Of a stretch of DNA of 64,000 nucleotides, positions 56,540-64,000 are shown piece by piece. The notes below the pieces were generated by a model that was given only the letters and a program-made list of their open reading frames with translations, made no database searches and was not told the origin of the DNA. The DNA comes from Bostrychus sinensis (Eukaryota > Chordata > Actinopteri > Gobiiformes > Eleotridae): NCBI GenBank assembly GCA_020698575.1, contig CM036242.1, forward strand, positions 6,361,254-6,425,253, given 5' to 3'. The translations under genes were made by a program, and so were the position numbers. Position 1 is the stretch's first letter, and every line of letters starts with the position of its first letter.

Positions 56540-57540
56540 CTGAACGAAGAACACTGATCATGTATATACACATTAAAGAGTTTCGGACCCATCACTAACC
56601 CCTGTGGGACCCCAACCATAATGTCAGAGCATATAAAATTATAATTACTAATTTGTACATAGTAGTGTTGTAGCTCTTGAGACGTTTTTCTTATGGTCTC
56701 GTGTCAGTCTCAGCTGCAGTTTTACTCGGTCTTGTCTCAGTCTCAAATGTGGGAGTTTATTTTAACAAACATTACAAGAAAATGCTATTCTTCATAATTT
56801 CGGAGTTATTAGTTTTCCGCATTAGAAGAACCACGAACAGATCTGCCTCTGTTTGTGGTGTCTGTTGCATTTGATCCTTAAAATAATCATGTATTTGAAG
56901 CATTTTTTTTTTTATGTTCACCTAACCTGGTCTCGGTTTGCCTTGGTCTCAGTCTCGGCCTCGACTCTGTCTCGAACCCTGAAAAGTCTCAGTCTTGTCT
57001 TGGTCTCGGTTCACTATGGACTCAAACTGGTCTTGATTATTACAGTCTTGACTACAACATTAGCACATACTGTTTCCTGTTTTCTATTTAACTTTTTGTC
57101 CATTCCAACACCAAATCTCTAATGCCATATCTTTCCAGTTTCATTAATAATATATCATGGTCTATTGTATTGTATTATATGGAATGTCTTTTTTAGATCA
57201 ATAAAAAAATTATAATATTCTTCCTTTAATCCATCCAACTCGTAATTTCTGTTAAATCCGTTAATGCCAGTGATCTATTTTCTCTAAAGCCATGTTGACC
57301 GTCTGACAATAGGTTATACTTTTCTATAAATGTATCTAACCTCTTGACAAACTATTTCTCAAGTATCTTAGAGAACTGGCAAAGGTCTGTAGTCGTGAAA
57401 ACTTGTCTGTCTCCTGCGTTGTATAATGGAATAACTGTAGCTGTTTTCACTTTTTTGTAAAAAAGTACTATTTGTGAATGAAAGGAAGAAACTTTCATAT
57501 AATGTTAGCATACACTACAGTGGAGTTCAGCTCTTGTTTG
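56540..57540 (-). pseudogene. LINE reverse transcriptase relic, split by a hAT MITE
   Basis: On the minus strand, reading down from about 57450, the segments 'VIPLYNAGDRQVFTTTD', 'FSKILEK…RLDTFIEKYNLLSD', 'QHGFRENRS' and 'TIDHDILLMKLERYGI' are classic reverse-transcriptase blocks. After the insert at 56663-57062 the next block 'GVPQGLVMGPKLFNVYI' (56630-56570) matches 'VPQGS.LGP.LF'. Stops and frameshifts occur throughout. The FADD active-site block was not found. Confidence 0.65.
56663..57062. mobile_element. hAT-like MITE inserted in the LINE relic
   Basis: Ends tagtgttgtag and ctacaacatta bracket many repeats of 'ggtctc' and 'gtctcag'. The 8-bp flanks gtacatag and gcacatac match at six of eight positions. 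Removal restores the order of the LINE reverse-transcriptase blocks. Confidence 0.65.
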
Positions 57541-57877
57541 CTGGTAAGTAAGAACAGTGGTGTTTTCTGAGGTCACCTTCAGATATAATTGGTATTCAGT
57601 TTGCAGCAGTGATTCCCAGAGCTTCTTCTTCAGATTCTGTCTGTTTCATCCTCCACTGGCCTCCTGAAGATCCTCCTCCAGTCAGTGTCAGCCTTTCATC
57701 CTGGTAGTGAAGAGAATAGATCTGCATCCTTCTGTGCCTTTCCCATGGCTCGACAGTGGAGCTGATCCTGTTGAGCTGAGTCTCATCAATTCTCTCACAC
57801 ACACAAACTGTAACCGGGCTGTTCTGAGGCTCGGGGAGCAACAAGAGAACCCAATCAAGAGGGCTCACTCCCATTAA
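57541..57877. repeat. repeat fragment shared with about 62745-62800
   Basis: 'gaagatcctcctccagtcagtgtcagcctttcatcctggtagtga' (57665-57710) recurs near 62750 with changes. On the minus strand the frame at 57596-57967 reads through it (…HYQDERLTLTGGGS…). I do not recognise the protein, and the frame runs into a MITE, so it is probably part of a transposon. Confidence 0.3.
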
Positions 57878-58426
57878 CCTCTTAAACCCGAATAGAGCCC
57901 GACGGGGCTCCGCCCCCTTGCGTCCGCTTGTTGGGACCATAGCGGGGAGATACAACGGCTGACACACACATGTTTGACATCCTCGTGTTCGGACAATTCA
58001 TGGCAACAAAACTATCTACTTCAATTTCTATTCAACAGTTGGATTCCGCCTGGATTTTTTTTTTAAGTAAAACATGTATATCTTTCCATTACTTTGTTTA
58101 TTTGGTACAAATTTTGCTGCAGTAGACCAAGATATGTGAAATTTTCAATTTATGTTGTTATTTGCTTCACTACAGGAAGGAAAAAGGCTTTTTTGGAGGC
58201 AAATATGTGTTTTTTTTTCAGGCGGAAATTAGAATAATCCATTTCAACCTCAATTTATGGTCAAACAATATAATTTATTAATATTATTTCTCTTCCACAG
58301 TAATCCCCAAAGGCCACCAATTAATTTGCTACCAAGGTTAGCTATGTACACCTAGTAAATGCTAAGTAAAACCTTAATAAATGTAGATATAGAATTTTCG
58401 GAAAAAAGGCCTCAGAGCTTAACAGG
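57878..58426. mobile_element. TTAA-flanked MITE, copy 2
   Basis: TTAA at 57874-57877 and 58427-58430. Nearly identical to 37790-38332 apart from a few substitutions, a short insertion ('ctccgccc' near 57908) and a T-run difference. Same orientation on the plus strand. Non-coding. Confidence 0.75.
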
Positions 58427-58693
58427 TTAAGGTGACAGTCATGACAATGCCTAAAAAAGCCATATGACCTTAATCAGTGGCTCTAAACTTTTCACACCAA
58501 GTACCACAATCAGCAAATATTTGTCTTTTAAAGTTCAACTTTTACTAAACTAAAATGAGGATTAGAAAAAAGGAACACAATGGGAACTTAACCAGGGCTA
58601 AACCAGCAACAAACTATCCTTAACTAGTGATTGGTCATTCGTGAATGAGCCAGCTCTAATAGCGATTCTTGACTTGAAAGATCTGACTAGATT
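58427..58693. other. hAT-like end fragment near 58478
   Basis: 'cagtggctctaaacttttcacacc' resembles the left end of the element at 46759. No right end was found. Confidence 0.3.
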
Positions 58694-59130
58694 AGGGTGA
58701 CCAGACGTTCTTCTTTCCCCAGGCATGTCCTCTTTATGAGACATTAAAAAAATGTCTGGCTGGAATTTCTAAATCACCCCAAAATGTCCGGGATTTTAAG
58801 TCTGCCACAGTCAAATGGCATTGTTGTATACCCAGTGTGTTCTCCACAGAATGCAATGCGCCACTTCCTTCCAGTGTTTTGCAAATTTATCACTTCACAG
58901 AGCTCCTGACACTCTGCCTCTTCATCCCGCCGTGAGTCTCATGGGTTTGAAGAAACACCTGTGCTGCTCTCTCTTGTGCGTGGTGCGCATCTCTCATTGT
59001 GCGTAGATCAGAGAAGAAAACTCAAGTTTAACTCGACCAGAAACTGATCTGAACTCCACATTGTGTCCCAGCAGTGGACAGAGTTGTGGGCTGTAGTCTG
59101 CTCAGTAAAAGTGAGTAAAGCAGCTGTATT
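58694..59130 (+). mobile_element. TAGGGTGACC-type element, copy B
   Basis: Starts tagggtgaccagacgttc. It aligns in order to 45838-46600 without the LINE insert found there. The other end is not defined and no duplication was found. Confidence 0.5.
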
Positions 59131-60309
59131 TGTTAGAGCCAGCCCCTGGTATAGCTGAGGCAAATCCTAAGGGCGCAGAGTGACAGAGGGCGCCTGTCAC
59201 TGCCTCGAGCTTCAGAGCGCAACAAGGCTTAATGAGTATGATTAGTAACTGTGTATACCTAGAAATTATCGATGCTCAGGAGAGTTTTGAGTCCACACTT
59301 TCTACACTTGTCAAGCTTTAAATTACTTTTCATGTGAGGACAATCAACCTCTAACTGTTGGAGATATGATTGTTACAAGTGGTTGTACAGATTATGCAGA
59401 AGACAAACACATGAATGAAGATTAATGATATTTATTACATACAAAGAGTGGGTATTCCTGTTTCATGTGTCCGGTTGTCGTTTGCACAGCATTGTTACAG
59501 AGCCGAATTAGTTTCCCACACCATTAGGGCGGATAACGCCGCCGTAAACCACTGCACACTGGTTACTTCAAGCAAAATAAAGTTACAGCAAACACTGCAA
59601 GTCACCACAGATGCTCACTTCAGACAGGATCGGATGTAACACTGTTGGACGAGAGGGATTATATCGACCCGGGAAGTGACCCAAAATAAAAACAAGACAA
59701 ACAAAAAGTTTAAAGTAGTTAGTACGATGTCCACTCTTAAAAGTGGACTAACTAAACCCAAAACACTCAGAAAGGACAGCAGGTAGCGGTACGTGATAAC
59801 TGTGATATCAAGCACCCACACCCAGTCATTCACGCCACAGGTCGTCCTCACAAAACCACGGCCCAACTTGGCTCAAACAGTCGACACACAAACGTGGGCC
59901 CAGCAGTCGTCCTGGCCACCCACAGGAATCTGGCACTTTCGCGGGCAAACCAGCCACTTCCCATTTTAAAGGAAATGCCCTGATGCCAGAGCGACACCCT
60001 GCGGTGTCACCCATCACATGATCATAAACAGCGCCTGAAATAATACATGCAGTAATGAAAGAGGCGCACTTTACTGCAGCAGTGTGCGACGCCTTCCTCA
60101 CAATATTTTAGCTGTATTATTACTATAAAAGCAACATAAAACATGAGTCCAGACGTCCTGACAGAAGCTTCTGGTGCCTGTAGTGTTCTTTGGAGCCTCT
60201 GTCCTCAGCTCATTGATGAGACTGAAGACTCTGTGGCCCTGTGCTGCAGGGGCGGAGCAGAGCTGGGGGCCCCACTGGGGAACCACCACCACAACCACAC
60301 CAGTATTTC
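59131..60309. other. no gene recognised
   Basis: About 59136-59215 ('agccagcccctggtatagctgagg…') is reminiscent of a hAT-like end. No frame shows a domain. Slight GC enrichment near 60140-60300. Confidence 0.3.
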
Positions 60310-60500
60310 AGGTTTAATAACTTAAAATAATGTATATGTATGGAAAACTTCTTTTGGAAAGCTGTTACTTTGACTTTGCAGAGAATGCTTACATTAGGTG
60401 TCTGCGCCTCCTGCTGGCAATGGTGGGGAATGAATGGAGCAAAAAAATAGCTTATTAGCTATTAGCAACATGATGCTAACAGACAATGTGTGAATGAAAC
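60310..60500 (-). repeat. inverted partial copy of the 55081-55735 MITE
   Basis: 'gtatatgtatggaaaacttcttttggaaagctgttactttgactttg' then 'ctggcaatggtggggaat' and 'gctattagcaacatgatgctaac' are the complement of 55460-55650 in the same order. It may form a long inverted pair with the other copy. Confidence 0.45.
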
Positions 60501-61411
60501 AAAATACTACTTAAGGTATGTTTTTGAGGAGGAAACAACACTATAACATGGTTAAAAGCACATAAGTACCACGAGAAGAAGGCCAGTGTTGCTTGCACCA
60601 CAGTTTGAGAGCTGACCTAAACATGGTAGGTTGTGAGGATTCATTCTGACAGAAGACGTGTTGAATGGGAAGGATTACAGATCCACAAATCTGTGTATTG
60701 AGGCTATCATGAGGCAGTTTATTCTCCACAAGAAATCCAACTTGAATCCACAGCATCCAGATCAAATATGTACAGAATAGAAGTTAGAACGGCTGGCCAG
60801 GCTTAACCTTTCGAAAAAGATTCACAGTGCAGTCTCGATCAGATATGTGTGACGCTGCACTGGCTTATACACATTACATTCTCCACACTGGGCCTAACAC
60901 AGGAAAACCTCAGGAAAGGCCTAGTAATGGACTGATGCAATCTCTCCGACACTTCACTTCAATGAGTTTAAAATTTGAAATCTTCCCACTTTCCCTGCTC
61001 CGAGTTCTGTACTTTTGTGTCTCCTCTCAGGGTGACGTGGGCGCAGTGGCATTAGAGAGCGGCTTTGAACAAAAAAGACTGAATATGAAGAGGAATGGGA
61101 TATGAGGCGGTGAAGGCAGGGTGCAGAGCTGGATCTGTAGGAGCTGTCGTATAATTAGATAAAGGTAGATGCTGAGAATTCCTCCAGTCCTCAGGTCAGA
61201 GAGCCATAGCAAGGAAGTGAAGGAGACTGTGCCCAAACAAAGATTCAGAGGAAAGGACATCATTGAATGGGCAATGGCTGAAAACTTTTACTTCTTTGAA
61301 TGACACTTTAGTAAATATTTCATTCCCGCTGTAATACTAAAGGCAGATATATCATTAAGTAATAATTTCAAAATAATTTTATGGGTATAAACTGAAATAT
61401 TAAGAATGCTA
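60501..61411. other. no gene recognised
   Basis: Short chance frames only, such as 60827-61105. Confidence 0.35.
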
Positions 61412-61437
61412 TTAAAGCAGAACAATGTAACTTTTTA

Positions 61438-62526
61438 CAGTTATTGAATATTTCTACATATAGCTTTGCGTATTACCATTAAACTTATATTTTGATGTAG
61501 TACTGCTAAGGTTAATAACGACTCAACATCAGTAATATTAATACTTGGGTCCAATGTGATGTTTTTCCACTGTAAGGACAGCTTACAGTTGGGTGCATTG
61601 TTCATTCCTAAAAAATTAAAATAAAATAAAAAATCTGAAAACTTTATTGGTCCCCCAAAGGGCAATTCTCTGCAGAAACCCGGCCAACGGAGACAAAACA
61701 ACACAGAAACAGTTAGACAAATATACAAGTACATGTACAAGTACAAGTACAAGTATAAGAACATGCCATGACAGTTCACACAGATCTTACAAGCCTCAAG
61801 TCTACAAAACCCTGTCCTCCTACAAATAAAACAAGACCAAATATAAGTACTAAGGCAATTAGAAACAATAAAACCATTTAGATGAAGTAGAAAACCAATT
61901 CAAATTCAAAGATAATTAATTAAAATCATTTAAGAACAGAGTTCAGTAGTCTGATTGCAGATGGAATAAAGGACTTTGAATAGTGATTCGTTTTAGTCAG
62001 AGGCATGAGATAACGCCGACCTGAGGGCATTAGAGTAAAATTTGAAGATAAAGATAAGATGTGCCTCTGGTTTTGGTCAATGATCCGTCCTGCTTTACTA
62101 ACGACCTGGCTCTCCCAGAGTGAAGCCAGGTCTTTCTGCTGGACACCAGTGATCTTTGAACACATTGAACACATAAAATTGCACACATAATAGAGCAGCT
62201 ACAAAGTTATCAGACTCAAGGCTGCAGATGTGAACCCCCGTGGCCCAGCCTGATGCGCGGGAGGTTCGGGAAGACAAAAAAGATAGCGCTATGCTGAACT
62301 GAGAACTCTGTGGCCCTGCCTTGCCCAAGAGTTCCTCGATGACAAGAAGATAACCCTATGCTGAGGTCGTCATACACAATCTAAAAACTTAGGACACTCC
62401 TCTCTTGCAGCGCGCTCTCTCTATCGATGCTTACCTGTGTGATATTAAATAAACCTTCTGATTTCTTCTGACTTCTGACTCATCGTCCTCTTTGATGCTC
62501 ACACCAGAAAATGAACAATTCTTACA
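61438..62526 (+). mobile_element. solo LTR copy 2, itself split by a LINE
   Basis: Both outer parts align to 26438-26932. CAGT occurs on each side (61434-61437 region and 62527-62530), consistent with a 4-bp duplication, and the LTR lies inside the MITE. 'attaaataaacc' near 62445 is the polyadenylation signal region. A minus-strand LINE interrupts the first third (about 61605-62190). No viral coding sequence is present. Confidence 0.5.
61605..62190 (-). pseudogene. minus-strand LINE 3' part inside the LTR
   Basis: The minus-strand frame (61926-62186) contains 'KITGVQQKDLASLWESQV', '…NFTLMPSGRRYLMPLTKTNH' and 'KSFIPSAIRLLN', which is the C-terminal end of a common fish LINE (Rex/L2-group-like). 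The 3' UTR follows toward 61640 ('ctttattggtcccccaaaggg' on the plus strand is its inverted tail). An ACAAGT/ACATGT microsatellite lies near 61722-61760. The copy is 5'-truncated. Confidence 0.6.
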
Positions 62527-62740
62527 CAGTAAATACCAGCTTTGCAAGCGCGCGCCTCTGACCCGGTGACCCTGAAGTCTTGGGTCTTACGAGAATTCAG
62601 CATATGGCGTTTAGCAAAACAACAAGCCAGCAATTACTTTATTTATTGATTTTCATTAGGGCAGAGTGGCCAAAAGGCAGTAAAAAAAAAACTTGGTATG
62701 CTTCTCCTTCAGATCATGTATTTCACCCTCACCTCTTAAA

Positions 62741-63301
62741 GATCCTCCTCCAGTCACTATCAGTCTTTCATCCCGATAGTAAAGTGAGTAGTTCTGTGTT
62801 CAGTACATAAACAGTAACAGGCCCAAAGTGGAGCCTTGAGGCACGCCACAGCTCGACACATCACTTAATCTCAGGGACTAATGAAGTTCAGTTGAATTCA
62901 TTAGAAACATAATAGTAATGACAGCTATTATCTTTTAGATAAGACTGTCTGCAAGAAATTCTGATATCTCTGCGTCTGTGTGTGGGCCCGTGCTCAGTAG
63001 ATGTGATGGACTGAGAAGCGAATCTGATGAGCTTTGATGGGACCGCTCGCAGTCTGTAAAGCTGTGGATATGGAAATGTGTGAGCTTCCACTTGAATTTA
63101 AACAGCATACTCAAAATATGCACAGAAATATGTCTGAGGAGGGTCATTATGCAGTTTTAATTGGGCCCTTTCTGCCAATCACATCACATCGTACATTCAT
63201 ATCTCATGAAGAGTGTGTTATGTGAGAAAAAACCTTATAGCACTCTTGCTCAGTGCAATAAATCCAGTTCCAAAATGCTGGATGATACATTTTGCATGCA
63301 T
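62741..63301. other. LINE RT block fragment near 62803-62850
   Basis: On the minus strand near 62850-62803 the peptide 'GVPQGSTLGLLLF' is a reverse-transcriptase block. A repeat fragment shared with 57665 lies next to it (62745-62800). The rest to 63301 is unrecognised. Confidence 0.4.
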
Positions 63302-63305
63302 TTAA

Positions 63306-63687
63306 AGCAGAATTCAGTAACTTTTTTACCTTAAACTGTTTCAGAGTCTGTGTGATGGTTAAATGGGTTTTTGGGGGGCTGATAATAACACTTGCAAGCA
63401 TGAGGACCCTCAACCCCTCCGGCACATCACGGTTAGCAAAACAACAAGCTAGCGATGGCTTTATTTCTCGATTTTTGTTGTGGAAGAGTGGCCAAATAGC
63501 AGGAAAAACTTTGTACAGATACAAGGAGGAGAAAAAAACTAAAGTAAAGCCGAGCGAGGGGTCACACAGGAGTCAATTGAAGTTGGGTGTATTTACGATA
63601 GTGCTTCACTCTGAACTGTAGGGGGCGCACTATAGAGAAAAATGAGGTAAAACAGCAAAGAAACAAGCAGAGTTACTGAGTTCTGCT
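63306..63687 (+). mobile_element. TTAA-flanked MITE, complete copy
   Basis: TTAA at 63302-63305 and 63688-63691. The ends AGCAGAATTCAGTAAC and GTTACTGAGTTCTGCT are inverted repeats. Related copies are at 27235-27640 (reverse) and 61416-62740. The plus frame 63292-63621 reads across most of it, but no protein family is recognised. TTAA target suits Kolobok or piggyBac. Confidence 0.7.
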
Positions 63688-63691
63688 TTAA

Positions 63692-64000
63692 GCACATGGA
63701 CGCATGGAGCAAAGAAAAAAAATCAGCACCTGAACAGCTTTTTAAAAAATTGAATGAAAAAAAAATTGTGAACAGATGGCAGTGCGGGGAAGAACTCCAG
63801 AGACTGGGACTGGAAAATAGTGGTAAATACAACACTCTCTCCTTCAGCAAACATTATTTTTATTTTATTTAGAACAACAGACAATCTCCTGGGAGCCTAA
63901 CTCACCAGTGTTTGCTAAAAACCCTTCCCCTGACTCACTTGGAATAATTCCCAGGTAACTCTGACTTTATGTTGTTGCTGGTAAATAACAAATCAAACCA
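63692..64000. other. no gene or repeat recognised
   Basis: Window end; AT-rich unique-looking sequence. Confidence 0.35.

Larger units (their letters stand above)
61416..62740 (+). mobile_element. TTAA-type MITE, split by an LTR
   Basis: TTAA at 61412-61415 then 'agcagaacaatgtaacttttta', which matches the left end of 63306-63687. The right-hand part (62527-62700: '…gcaagcgcgc…gcaaaacaacaagcc…gagtggccaaaaggcagtaaa') matches the continuation of that copy. Between them lies the LTR at 61438-62526. The right terminus is lost or diverged near 62700-62740. Confidence 0.5.

Noticed and set aside
57596..57967. 123-codon minus-strand frame considered as an exon
   Set aside because: It begins inside the TTAA element and part of it recurs near 62750, so it is more likely repeat-derived.

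Overview
This window looks like repeat-rich, non-coding euchromatin from a teleost fish, probably percomorph-like; the species cannot be fixed from the sequence. The evidence is the mix of mobile elements: Tc1-like and pogo-like relics, hAT, IS3EU-like, Harbinger-like and TTAA-type (piggyBac or Kolobok-like) miniature elements, L2-type LINE 3' ends with short tandem tails, Penelope-like fragments, tRNA-derived SINEs ending in (ATT)n, and solo-LTR-like units. No bacterial operon structure, rRNA or true tRNA gene was seen, and no complete host protein gene. Almost every long reading frame is chance or a transposon relic. The one candidate host-type coding segment is a single first exon at 35950-36109, next to a GC-rich promoter-like stretch and ending in a consensus splice donor.

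Layout. 1-3.9 kb: truncated MITE and LINE pieces, a deleted Tc1-like element, and a hAT-like element containing a hairpin MITE. 5.06-6.09 kb: an IS3EU-like element filled with an AT-rich satellite of 143-bp higher-order period. 8.4-13.6 kb: two pogo-like elements, a Harbinger-like element, and a large foldback with an IS3EU-like element nested inside it. 15.1-16.0 kb: another IS3EU-like copy, a 24-bp minisatellite and a LINE tail. 19-20.5 kb: a SINE, then a Tc1 relic interrupted by an L1-like retrotransposon. 21.5-26.9 kb: a Penelope fragment, a short interstitial telomeric repeat, tandem duplications, nested foldbacks and an LTR. 27.2-30.3 kb: LINE and Penelope relics. 31.2-35 kb: MITEs and a hAT copy. 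35.8-36.1 kb: the candidate exon. 37.2-43 kb: LINE relics, hAT elements and a large near-perfect foldback. 44.4-53.9 kb: two more pogo-like copies, hAT elements, a Tc1 relic and SINEs. 55-64 kb: LINE reverse-transcriptase relics with nested MITEs, a second copy of a TTAA element, and a three-level nest (TTAA MITE containing an LTR containing a LINE).

The most useful observations are structural. Four insertions from three sequence families (3305-3601, 5061-6094, 11417-12077, 15103-15707) share a TA(C/T)GGAAG terminus and 6-bp target duplications. Several nested insertions can be dated and confirmed inside the window because a paralogous empty site, or the opposite arm of a palindrome, is present. 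Three copies of a pogo-like element keep the same terminal ~50 codons of a transposase in a frame that contains no ATG-started long ORF. Relationships to named superfamilies come from termini, target-site length and remembered family signatures. No database search was run.
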